Part shown: piece by piece, positions 23,869 through 34,861 of the stretch
Layout of the letters: every line of letters starts with the position of its first letter
Position numbering within the stretch: the stretch's first letter is position 1
NCBI GenBank assembly: GCA_963971425.1
Contig: OZ020523.1
Coordinates: forward strand, 16,860,867 to 16,924,866
DNA length: 64,000 bases
From: Bryoerythrophyllum caledonicum
Lineage: Eukaryota; Streptophyta; Bryopsida; Pottiales; Pottiaceae
Direction: 5' to 3'
Made by a program: the position numbers and the translations under genes
The notes under the pieces: generated by a model
The model's input: only the letters and a program-made list of their open reading frames with translations
Databases searched by the model: none
Told to the model about the DNA's origin: nothing

Positions 23869-24465
23869 CTAGAATATGGAAGAACCAAAAAAACCATGAA
23901 TAGGGACAAAAACATGGAGGAGATGGGGAGGACTACCTAGAACGTGTGTACTTTGCATGCGTAGGGCGGGAGTCACCCACACCTTGTTTGCACGCAACGA
24001 CAAAAGATCTCCCCGAACAACCTTAATCTCCCTATTGCAGTCGTCCTGCAATGCGTCACGAAGTCGCCCAAGCTCCAAGACGGTGAGTTGTTGTAGTGGC
24101 AGGGTGCGGAGGCGGGCATCCTCCATTAGCGCGTGGCACTGCCAGGACTTTGAGTAGAGACGACATGCTTCTACAAAGTGGGCCTGAATGAACTCCTGAT
24201 CGTTGATCCAACGACCTACCGGCTCATGCGCTCGGTCCTGCAACAAGTTCCAATGGGCCAGGCAGAGTGCTTGAGCCTCTATAGAGCTGTCAATCGCCTC
24301 CCGCCATGACTTGCAAGTGCTCCTCGCTGCTGTGACGTCTACAAAATTTGGTGTCGGGTGGATGAATCGTGGATCGAACTCCCATGGATCCGTAGCTACG
24401 TCGAGGTGGCGCAACAAACTTGGGATCACGACGTCCCTAACAACCAACTCCAGGCGATGATCCAT
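23869..24465 (-). CDS. F-box-like hypothetical protein
   Basis: This intact 198-residue frame starts MDHRLELVV. Residues about 45-70 (VTAARSTCKSWREAIDSS) resemble the C-terminal half of an F-box, where a Leu-x-Cys-x-x-Trp segment contacts Skp1. The rest is helical and Leu-rich with no known motif. It sits just downstream of the DDE-like transposase gene on the same strand and could be its partner or a captured fragment. The F-box assignment rests on one short motif. Confidence 0.35.
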   Translation of the reverse strand: MDHRLELVVRDVVIPSLLRHLDVATDPWEFDPRFIHPTPNFVDVTAARSTCKSWREAIDSSIEAQALCLAHWNLLQDRAHEPVGRWINDQEFIQAHFVEACRLYSKSWQCHALMEDARLRTLPLQQLTVLELGRLRDALQDDCNREIKVVRGDLLSLRANKVWVTPALRMQSTHVLGSPPHLLHVFVPIHGFFGSSIF

Positions 24466-24619
24466 GGCTTGATGAAGGAATGAAAACGAAAGAAACGTAA
24501 AACACTAGATAATGCGGCGTCGGCCTAAACCCTAAAACCCAGGAATCAACTAAAACTGAATAGGAAGGGAGAAAGACATACCAAGAAGAGGATGTTCAGC
24601 AGACGGGTTGGGGGGGAAT

Positions 24620-27274
24620 TCACTTCTTACTGGCCACGAATTCATTTATTGAATTTGCATCTACAGGGTCTAGGGAGAAAATGCTAGTACTAGGATTGAA
24701 CTCAAGGGTAACCATGGAGATAATTGAATCAACATCTACCCACTTGCAAGAGGTATGATTGTAATGAAATTTCAAATGACCAGGGGCCTCTGTAAAATAC
24801 TGTAAATACACCATGCAGGTGGGAGTAGACAGGCCTTTCTTTCCGGGCTCGGCTACTCGTTTTTGCAGGGCGTAAGGACCCGAAGCACAATTGACCACCA
24901 ACACAAGCCGAGGCAAACTTTGATGAAGGGGGTTAACCATTACAACCCTGGCAAATCCCCCGATTTTGTCAGATCTAAAAGAATCAACAATTTTATTGTA
25001 ACCATTGTCGCCTGAACCAACCACTGGTTTATACTTTGACACACAAACATGATCAACCTTAGACCCGCAAAAACCAGACAATGTATCCCATTTTGCTTCG
25101 TAAGCTATCCTACCCTTTACTTTTGTTTCATCTTCGGCCAACAGTACCGGGACTGGACCAACAATCATGTGCTTCGCTTTAGCATCTCTATAGATTTGTG
25201 CAACTGATGCAAAGATCTCTGAATGCTCTCCTGCAATAAACTGAAGTCCTTTCTTACACTCTCGCTTTGTAGTAGAATATGAAGGACCATCATAATTTAA
25301 TTGGAACAAATCACACATTCTACGCCCACCGAAGACCTTCATAGCTTGACTGAAGGCCTTGGTGTTATCGCTGAATCTGAATCCACGCTTGCTACGATTA
25401 AGATTCTTAGCCACGTCCTTCAAATAATCCCACAAGGCTGGTCTGCCGCCAAAGGCACCGGTTCTGTGAGCAAGCAAAATGTTATTACAAAATTTAACAA
25501 TATTGCCTTGCTCCTGGGATCCCTTTGCGGCCTCTTTGAAAGTAGGGCGCTTTACTTTTAGTTGCACTATTCTTGCTTTACAAGCCCAATGTGACATTCT
25601 TTCATGACGATATTTTTAACTCAAGTTTCGGCCATGTGCAGCTAATTCCGCCATAGACATGTACCCTATTCTTCTACCTCCTTCCGTTCCCCTACAACCC
25701 CGCTTCTCTATAGCTTGTTCTTCACGAAGAACCCGACCCCTGAAATCAGCCTCGTCAGGAATCCTTGCACATTTTGGACATGTCAAGTCTAGGAACGGAT
25801 CGTCACCTAACGCGAACCTCAAGCACTCTTTATGGCGGAATACACCATTGACCTTTACGATATTATCATCGACTCTCACATCTGCTTTCACGTGTGGTTA
25901 TTATCATCGACTTCCAAACCAGTTGTTACGAGGGTGGGGATCTTAGAGCAATGCACTTACGTCATAAATCTTCCCGCCATAGGAACATTTGGGCCCTCTT
26001 AAACCCCAACACATGAAAGAAAACAAAGCAGCCCTTTTGGAGGATAGAAACTCACCCGGCTCACCGTTCTCCTGCAAATGCCTGAAGAATTTGTGCATTT
26101 GACTCTGGTTGGAATTCCTACTATTTCCAAAGGATCTACTCGGCCTCCCCCTTTTCCCCGAATTCAAGGCTGATCTTTGGGATCCTTCGCTCCGACATTT
26201 TTCCACAACAGTTGCATGATTGGATCCTTGGACATGATTGACCAAGTTTGCCTCCAAATTCTTTTTTGGAGGACACAACTGCAAGAAGCTGCCACTGCAG
26301 AAAGTGCATTTGACCTTCACAAAGAAACATCTTACGTTGTCTAATTCTGTGTCACCAACTACCTCAAACGTTGGTCGGCCTCCACCAATGTTGTCGTTCA
26401 CCCCTTGTGAAATCTCGAGCTCCTCTTGGACTAGTCCTTTGTGATCACTTACAGTACGGACAACGGGCTTTCCCTTCTTTGCTGTTGATTGAGGGTGATT
26501 AGCAAAGTCAAGGCCCTTTCGACAACACCAATTCCTTATGTGCTTTGAACTCATTGTGTGGCTCTTCTTGAAATTGGAAAAAAGGTTTCTAACAGAATCC
26601 TTTGAATGCTCACCGGTGTCTTCTCCGAAGTCAACCACGCACTCGGCGCAATGCAACTTCACCACTGCAGCTTTATGTTGATCCCATGTTTTTAAGTGCC
26701 AAATTTGATCTTCGAGGGAAATATTTGCCAGATCCTTTCTAAGCTTCTCTTCGCCACTTTGATACCAACCCAATACCTCCTTCGAGATCAATACTGATTG
26801 CAACATGGGCTCAGATCCGGTGTCGTCTCCCTCAATCCTAGCTGAAACACTAACCCTTGATGAGGCCGTCGGATTAGTGTCCGTAGTAGACAAGGGCTCG
26901 GTGCTGGCTCGGCCGCCAACGTGACCATTATCAGTCCCCGAATTCCAGTCGATATTGAAGTTAGCGTCCTCCACACGACGTCGCTTTGCTCCCTCCTCAG
27001 CCCCCTCAGCTTGTCGCACGACCAACACTTCAGATGGGAGCTTGTTCAAACGCTCAAGTTTTTGCCGGATCCGACAACCCTCTTCAACGTCCCAAAAATC
27101 ATATAGCCAGTCAAGAGCAGGGGGGTCGTCAAGAACTACCCTAAATGCTGCATACGAGTCGCCGTCATTCACATCAATAGTACCCACCCAATCTTTGCCT
27201 CCATCTTCGATATCGAAGGAATAAATCTTCACCTTTTTTCCTGCCATACTATCCAATACAAAAAGAACCCACAC
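24620..27274 (-). pseudogene. DDE-like transposase with N-terminal zinc fingers
   Basis: Minus-strand frames at 27274-25943, 25891-25616 and 25597-24620 follow one another in the same frame, broken by stops near 25945-25900 and by a TAA at 25616. The natural start is probably the internal Met in DSMAGKKVKIYSFD. Candidate zinc-binding sites are CAEC with downstream His, CTFC followed by a His pair, and CPKCARIPDEADF. The last part contains LLAEDETKVKGRIAYEAKWDTLSGFCG-like residues, an acidic motif, beta strand and G-F string recalling the start of the RNase H fold in several eukaryotic transposases. The family is not one I can name. It lies in the gap between the ParB-like gene and the phosphatase gene and lacks the CCGGAGATCTCCGG palindromes, so it is probably a separate insertion. 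Confidence 0.45.
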
Positions 27275-27817
27275 ATAATATCGTTAAATCCTAATAGTAT
27301 GCACCCTACAACGATTTCTATTTCTATGAATCTGAAAACTGAAGTGCACCACAATGTCGCCTCACCTAACCGAGAACTCGTGTGCAACTCGCAGCGCTTC
27401 AATCCAGTAGCAAACAAATACCAATAGAAAATACAGATGTTGAAAATCATGAAACCCTAACCCCGTGCACCACAATGCCAATGAAGCAAACACTTCAACG
27501 GACATAACCAAACCCTCACATTTGGAAGGCAAAGACGACATCGGCGGAGTTCCCTTGTAAAGGCCACCCAAAACCCTAAAATCACATGGGATACCCTCTC
27601 GGCTCCGGCCTCTTCCTACTTCATCACAGTGAATGAAAATAGAACGGGTTTTCATCTCAGTTATCATCCAAATCCTCCTTTACCCCATTTTCTCCATGAT
27701 AAAATATATTTACTTGAAACGTAAATACTGATATTATATCCTCCCCTTCATTGTTTCTACTTGGATACCCTACAATATACCATAGCTATAGTAGTTAAAA
27801 AAAAATATAAAGTTTAC
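27275..27817. other. Spacer upstream of the DDE-like gene
   Basis: No gene recognised. A splice donor (agag/gtaaac on the minus strand) at 27817 closes the last visible exon of the ParB-like gene. Confidence 0.35.
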
Positions 27818-29548
27818 CTCTTATAAATAAAGAGCACCCTAGTTTTGTTCTCACGTGGTTTCTACATTTTACGCAGTGGCTACCCCGAGTCTTCCCGTTG
27901 GAGTCTGGTAAGAGTCCAGCGACAAACATCCTATCGATTTGGATCCACTTCTGGACCACCGCATCATCCATCTCAAATAGAAGAGGAACCTTCGCGTCTT
28001 TGGGGTCCATTTTACCGAGGTGTGAAAACCGTTGGCACCACTTGCCGTTGGAACGTCTGCAATTTGAAAATTACAGGGTGTAAGCAGCCGGAGATCTCCG
28101 GTTGATTGGTTTGGTTGCTGTGAAGAAAGAGCGCATCCACGGAATTCAAATCTATTAAGGTTGAGAATGTATGCTTACCGAGAATGCGTCAGATTGAGGA
28201 CGACTATATAGTTGGGGGGCTGGTTTTCCAAATTCAAACCACTTCACTCTGCACGTCTGCAGCTGCTCAGTGAAACTCTGCTCCTTCCGTAGACCCGTCA
28301 AATCTTGGTTGAGAGCGTGAGAGAGTTGTAGCAGGGTCATGTCTTTGGGGTCCGGTTTTGTCCAAACCGGGATGATGGAAAAGTGGGAGATCTCTTCAAG
28401 CGTCCACGTTGATGGCAATTCGTGTGACAATACCTTGTGCGTCGCCACAGTATGCTGACCTCCTATAATGTAAAAGTGTGTTGAGTCCCTCAGGCAGTCC
28501 TCCTTCGTCGGCTTGGTCGCAAAAAACTCCACCTTACTTCCTTCAGGATTCTTCTTCAGTGGCAGGACTCGAATGTGAATCTCAGGTGCCGTGGCCTTCG
28601 AAGACGCGCGAACTGCGTTGATAATTCCTTCAAGCCGTTCTTTCTGGATGCCTCTGTATACTAATCCTCCAGGGGGGGCCCGGTGCAGCTTATCAAAATG
28701 AACGAGCTTTACGACATCCTTCTTCGTGACAGGGTCCTCTACTGTCAAAGGTTTATTATTGTGTATGTAAATGTTTTTGAACGCGTCGTCGAGAACCTTG
28801 CCAATTGCTTCCACTTCAGTCCGCTTCATTTTGGTGAGGTTAGCCTGTGTGAAGTTCAGGCACTGTTCGATCGCGAGGCCAGGCTCATCGGCCTTTGCTT
28901 TCTTCCCCTTCTCCGCCCGCGATGAGGAACCTGGGGTCGAAGTCTTCAAGGAGGTCTTGCGTTCTCTTGCCAAGGTTGATGCTGGTGTCAGAGACAGATT
29001 GGGAGTTGCGTCAGGAACGGGCATTCGGGACTTTCTTGTGCTTCAGCCATCCACTTCCACTGCTCATTGATGTACTCCCGCATCCACGTATCACCCGTTG
29101 GAGGGGCATATAAAAAGTTCTCAATCTGGCAAGTCTGCACCATCGCATCCGAAATCTTAGATGATTCTAGGATCAAGCCATATATGTGAGGCTCGGTGGA
29201 TGAGTCCACGTTCTCTTGGACGACAACAAGACTGACCTCGTCATCAAGACCCTGCATCTCCAGAACCTGGAGACCAATTTCGGGGTGTCCCCGTTTGCCA
29301 ATCCGAAGCTGAGGGACGAATTCCCAAGCACCTTCAGGGGTTATAATGAGCTTGATGCCCCACTCGGTTATGCTTCTTCGGCATATGTATACGTAGCCAA
29401 CATTGTGTATCCCTCTATAGACAAACTCAGGGAGCCAATACTCTACAAACGCCCCAAGTTTCCCGAGTCGACATTTAGTCGGAAGTGTGGATGTCCACGA
29501 ATCCCTGCAAGATGATTTCGAAAGAACACACAGGCACTTAGAAATCAC
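27818..29548 (-). pseudogene. Protein with a ParB-like GGQHTV motif
   Basis: Three minus-strand blocks belong together. The first (29548-28988) has no recognised domain. The second (29024-28179) overlaps it in another frame. The third (28056-27818) follows an intron at 28057-28178 with GT-AG ends. The second block contains HFYIIGGQHTVATHKVL, close to the DGQHR/GGxHR motif of ParB-like and sulfiredoxin-like folds, preceded by a Lys/Ser-rich linker and a PPGGLVYRGIQKERLEGI segment. ParB-fold proteins bind nucleotides and some cut or nick DNA; the activity here is unknown. The frame across the intron is not resolved and the first two blocks need a frameshift. A CCGGAGATCTCCGG copy lies within the intron (28088). 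Confidence 0.5.
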
Positions 29549-29736
29549 TGCAATTGTCTGGTCATTAATGGGAAGCCGAAACTATATCACCAGATATATT
29601 CCTAGAAATTGAATCCATGAATCGTGCTTCCAAATCTGTATCACAGTGCCAGGAGGGGAAGGTCTTCGCACTATTATCGAATCTTCAGATAGTCGAATGA
29701 TCTCGATTCGCTAGAAGTATCTTGCATGCGCGACAG

Positions 29737-30199
29737 CCGGAGATCACCGGTTCGGCAGCCAAGTTCATTTGTCCTCGTGAGGCGGTATCGGAACTTACTT
29801 GAAACGTCACAAGATCTCCTGCTCTAGGTCGGATGAAGAGCAACATGGGAGTTCCATTTTGTTGGAGTTCATCGCGAAAGTATCCGGAGATCTCCGGCTG
29901 ATTTGGGAAAGTCGAGTGGATCCGTCCAGGAACGAATCCTGGCTGCTCTGACGGATTCATTTCTGTCCTGAACTGGAGATCTCCGGTTGATGACCCCTAT
30001 GTAGAGGTTCCCGATATTCAAATGTCCATCAACGCGAACCTCCACTTCTTTGATACGTCCGGAGATCTCCGGCTATTTTCGAGAATTACTAACGCCTGTA
30101 TAGGGTTTTTAGATTCATCTGACCGCGACATCATCCGGAGATCTCCGGCTGATTACTGGAACTCCGTATTCAATTTGGGATACAGCCGAAGATCTCCGG
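29737..30199. promoter_or_regulatory. Cluster of six palindromes upstream of the minus-strand genes
   Basis: Copies of the CCGGAGATCTCCGG family start at 29737, 29884, 29973, 30059, 30135 and 30186, spaced 51-147 bp apart, just upstream of the first minus-strand coding block (29548). The mirror cluster lies upstream of the plus-strand block. The position suggests a control region or subterminal-type binding sites; this is inference. Confidence 0.5.
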
Positions 30200-30299
30200 C
30201 TGCAGCAAGTACGGCTTTACAGAGCACTAATCGCATCATATCATCACGCGATTATTCACATTCATTCACAGAGAGGTTTGATATATAACTCTTGAAGTT

Positions 30300-31860
30300 T
30301 GACATACTCACAAAACAAGTTACATAATAGAGAACATATAGAAATGTATCAAAAGCTCACACAATTCTTTTAAAACTCGACCTTACACACAAGAAGAATA
30401 ATCCGCAAATGTTACGATGGAACGCCAAATTTGACGACTCTACATGGATTACACTATATACATTGAATCAAACCGGACTCGACAGACTTAGTGAGGACAA
30501 ACACATTCAAACATTCATAGAATACAAAAATCATACGCATATACATAAATAGATATAAAATTATGTTCACGGGACAACAAAAAACCAATCGACTATAGCC
30601 AAACAGACATCTGAATTCTAGTACGCAATTTCTGAGGTTTCTCTTAATCATTCAAGTGTTCGCCGGCTCGGTAAAAATAGAACTAATTCGGAACTCACTC
30701 AAAAAAAGGAACCCCACCCGCTCGCTCAGACTGAGCATAAACAGTTCAATAATGTGGACTTACCGGTTTCCATGCCACGAAGTCTCACTCGACGTCCCTG
30801 CTGTAGTCGCCATTTCCCAACCTCCTCTAGGAACTGCTCTGGATTAAAGCGTATACACAGCTCTACAGTACATCAACATTCAACAGCTCAGAACGACTAA
30901 CTCTACAATTACTCAATGCCCTAGAATGTAAGGTCCAGTTCTGATTGACAAGAATTCGGCGGAATAAATTTCAACACTGCATAAATTGCTCATTTACGGC
31001 CCTTCGAAACTGAATGCACAAAACACCATAATCCTAAATCCTAAACCCTAAACCCTACAATTACAATCAAACGATTAACAACATTAGTACTATTCGAGTC
31101 TCTCAAACCCTAATGAAGCTTACCAAACCCTACACCTGCTCCAGTGACGATTCTAAGCAGTCCTGAGCAAATTCGACTGCAATAACACTGAAAGCCATTT
31201 TTGAGACTTCACATACCTCTTCACTTGCCGAATCGGCGCACCTGTACGTCGTGGTCGTTCGTGTCGACGCCACCCTCAACCGCAGCGTCGTTCACTCTTG
31301 GCCGCTGAACCTAGGCGCTCTTCAAATTTCTTCCTAATTCATTCGCTCTCTTTCAGTCCTGCTCTCTGACCTTCAGTCTATATCCAGAAAACAACCTTTC
31401 CACGGTACGCTCAATGTCCCTCACTTAAATCAACATTCACCTCGCACACCAACGGCCTCTCACAACGCATACGAACCTAACCTAATGCGTCGGCGCCGAC
31501 TCCGCAAACCAAGAAAGAAAACCCTTCCCGCCACTTCCGCTCACTACCTTCGACATTACGAAGACAAAACCCATAAAAAACAAGAAATGGTTGATGCTTG
31601 GAGTTCCCAAAACCCAAAGAGGACAAGCTGGACAGCTCAAGGGTGTGACGGCTCATGATGACAGTGGGTGAAGTAAAAAATCAGCTGAAATCACGTACAT
31701 ATATAACGTGTACATTTCACAATCATGAAATTGTCAATGTCGTGAGCATGCGTGACAAGACGTATTGATACCCGGTTTCATGGGTATTAGATATGACTAT
31801 AATAGATACTCGGGTTCACCGGGTATTAGAGTAATCATTATACTTGAATTTAAAACGACA
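30300..31860. other. Central spacer, unassigned
   Basis: No ORF with recognisable features. Short telomere-like strings (ctaaaccctaaaccctac) occur at about 31040-31058. Confidence 0.4.
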
Positions 31861-32560
31861 TAAGTGGAAAAGCTTAATCTCCCTTTCCGTTACTCTCCCT
31901 CCCTTCTTTCCCTCACTTGTTTTTCTTATTTTTGTTTTACTCTCCCCTCCTTCTCCATCTCCATATCTTTTTTAATCTTGATTCTAATTTTTTTAGACTC
32001 CCTGTGATTTCAATAATTACACTTTCTTAAATTAACTTACTACTCTAAAAAAAATCCCTTACTCTCCCTCTCTTACTCTTCCTCTCCCTTACTCTCCCTC
32101 CCCATCTTTTTTTTACATTTGATTTTCTTTTTAGATTCCCCTTATTACATATTCTAAAAATATAAACTACTCTAAAAATAAATCCCTCAAGTCTCTCCCT
32201 CTCTTACTCTCCCTCCCTTCCTTCATGTCCCTCCTTTACTCTCCCTCCTACTTGTTGTTTACTTATTTTAGTTTTACTCTCTCCTCCTTCTCCATCTCCA
32301 TCTCCATCTCTATTTTACTTTTTAATTTTAATTTTTTGGATTTCCCCTTATTTAAGTAAATTCACATTCTCAAAATAATTAACTACTCTAAAAAGCAATC
32401 CCGCACTCTCCCTATCCCTTACTCTCCCTCTCTTCCTTACTCTCCCTCCCCATCTCTTTTTTACATTTGATTTTCTTTTTAGATTCCCCTTATTACATAT
32501 TCTAAAAATATAAACTTCTCTAAAAATAAACCCCTCAAGTCTCTCCCTTACTTATTTTAG
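31861..32560. repeat. Pyrimidine-rich tandem block, period about 350 bp
   Basis: Segments rich in ttactctccctcc alternate with AT-rich segments. A stretch with cccatct, a T-run and acatttgattttc at 32088-32200 recurs almost unchanged at 32437-32545. The preceding segment (31880-32040) recurs in degenerate form at 32225-32400. It is a two-copy tandem duplication of noncoding DNA. Confidence 0.65.
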
Positions 32561-32754
32561 TTCTACTATCCCCTCATTCTCAATCTCCATCCTTAGTTAA
32601 TAATATTGAACTATTTTAATAGTATTTTTTTTCTATTCTATTCTATTACATTATTAAAATTAATGCATAGGTTTCAAAGATATATTTATATTTTATGTAG
32701 ATTGTTGTTACCTTTTTTCTTAAATATTTTGTGATATAAAAACTACATTAAAAT

Positions 32755-33006
32755 GGTTGAACTAATGCGTTGCAAACCAAGCGTCAACTCCTAGTCATAC
32801 TACTAAAATCATAATTTGCGCTAGTAAACCACAGAGTGAACTATCGCGTAGTCAACCATGCAGTGAACTACAAAAACGCTACAGTCAACCGCGTTGTCAA
32901 CAATATAGTGAACCATTCCACCTTTCATTTTTTAATACTTTTAAATCTTAAAAATACATAAAAATGGTTGGACTAATGCATTGCAAAGCGAGCGCCAACA
33001 GCTAGT
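32755..33006 (+). repeat. Two Helitron-end-like hairpins before CTAGT
   Basis: 32755-32795 and 32966-33006 are homologous. Each has a short stem that closes a loop starting actaatgc.ttgcaaa, then CTAGT. The stem is GTTGA/TCAAC in the first and GTTGG/CCAAC in the second, so pairing is kept by a compensatory change. Helitrons end in a hairpin followed by CTRR inserted before T, so these may be Helitron 3' ends. No Rep/helicase gene is present. Confidence 0.4.
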
Positions 33007-33239
33007 CTACTCTAAAATTAAATCCATTACCCTCCCTCTCTTCCTTATTCTCCCTCTAACTAAATTATAATGTATCAAAATAAATAGTTATTGTTCAATT
33101 CTCGCGAAATTTCCTTACACTCTATTGTATCCAATTTTTTTTTAAAGTTATAGTTATCGATGAATTTAAGGTAATAGTTCATAGTTATAAAATAATTTTA
33201 ATTTATAGATTTTTAGGTGATATAAGCCCTCGACCTTCA

Positions 33240-33405
33240 TGAACCTAGAACCTTCCACGGTGAACCGTGAACCGTGAACCCTTAACCTTCAACCCCAAAC
33301 CGTGAACTAGGAACTCTAAACCCTAAACCCTAAACCGTCAACCGTGAACCGTAAACCCTAAACCCTAACCCTAACCCTAACCCTAGAATCCTAAACCCTA
33401 AACAC
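33240..33405. repeat. Interstitial telomere-like repeats
   Basis: Short arrays of CCCTAAA (plant type, about 33316-33336 and 33354-33364) and CCCTAA (about 33363-33386) lie beside repeats of gaaccgt (about 33260-33350). They occur in the central spacer of the giant element. Confidence 0.8.
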
Positions 33406-34467
33406 TGATGCACAATCCAGCCTGAATACGGAAGCTGTACCCAAATTCATAGGACCGGGTTGTTGTACTTCTAAGAGCATCTGCTCAGTTATTTGTGCAC
33501 GTATCTTCTCAAGCATCCATATAACTTCTGTCGAACTAGGAAATATTGGAGATTATTCGAATTGGTAACGAATGCCGACGTTCTATTTGAGTCTTGTAAT
33601 GCCAGATGAACAATACTAGTAGTCAGTAGAGGGCCGACTCCTTTCCTTGGGTAGGGTATAATTTAATTCACAAAGGTGAGTACGAGAAGTCCAATACGAT
33701 TACATTATACTGTGATTTAGTCTAAGACGTGATACGGCCCTAGTATATTCAAAGATACATCATGGGGCATACTTCATCTTCTGTTTTTTAATTTGCAGCA
33801 CTCTGGGAACTAGATGGTATCCTTACAATACGGTCATCCCAAGAGTACGAGCCTTTCATTATCATGAATAGAATGTGGCCTCGGTCGTGGGCACGTCAAA
33901 AAATGCGCACTATCATGATGGTGTACAGCAGTTAGTTTGAAGGAGCATGCATGCCCAAGATTCGTTTCAAATTTGAGCGCCTGAATTTTCCCTCCAGGAG
34001 GTGATGGAAAGGTTGATAAGAGTATCCTTCAACTCAACTCTCATCATTTTTTGCTCTGGAGGTTTGGGATACTATGGGAGCTGAGCGAGTCAGTGAGAGT
34101 GTTCGCGTGTGCGACATCGTGCTAGATAACTGTAGGGAAACGATTCGACATTATTCCAGGAATGTTAAGTATGTTTCCTCAAAAAATTCCGTATCCGCTG
34201 TATATTTGTGAAGATTGGTGAAGATAGTGTTACATTCTGCCCTTTGAGTCGATCGAGAGCTGTCGTATAGTGATTCTATAACTAATTCGTCTCCTAAGAT
34301 ATAGTCATAGCCCGAAAGCCGTAACTAAATTCATCTCGAGAATTTATATGGCGTAATTTCTTGGCGTGTGAATCCGTATTGTTAACCGGGCTTTGCAACT
34401 GTATCTCTCAGCCATATCCGCGAATATTCCGTACGGCTGGTGATTTGATTAAGGCAACAAAAGCCAA
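33406..34467. other. Spacer, unassigned
   Basis: No feature recognised before the palindrome cluster that precedes the plus-strand transposase block. Confidence 0.35.
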
Positions 34468-34763
34468 CCGGAGATCTCCGGCTGTTCATGCCGTGCTAGT
34501 CTGGATTCTGCCTTGCTCACTTGCAAACCAGGATTGCTACCCATGAATTTAGTGGCCGTCATATTCTTCAAACGCAGGACTCCCGGAGATCTCTGGTTAC
34601 TCTAGTGTGAAATGTTCATAGAGAGTTTCCTTGCCAGCTTGGTTTTGATTAACCGGAGATCTCCGATTAGATACGAATGAAACTTTTAGTTCGACCCTTC
34701 TCTTCCTTACTTAACAAGAAGTCGTCGTTGTTGATCATTCTCCACTCAGCCAGAGATCTCCGG
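34468..34763. promoter_or_regulatory. Cluster of four palindromes upstream of the transposase gene
   Basis: Family members start at 34468, 34583, 34653 and 34750, spaced 70-115 bp apart, and end about 100 bp before the first ATG (34862) of the plus-strand transposase block. Together with the cluster at 29737-30199 they flank the divergent spacer. Confidence 0.5.
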
Positions 34764-34861
34764 CTAGCCCAGCCAACGATATTGACGGTGGTCATCCAGT
34801 TCGTTTCTACATGCACTCATTTTCTCATTGAGGGCATGAGCCACCAGCCGATCATCCACCG

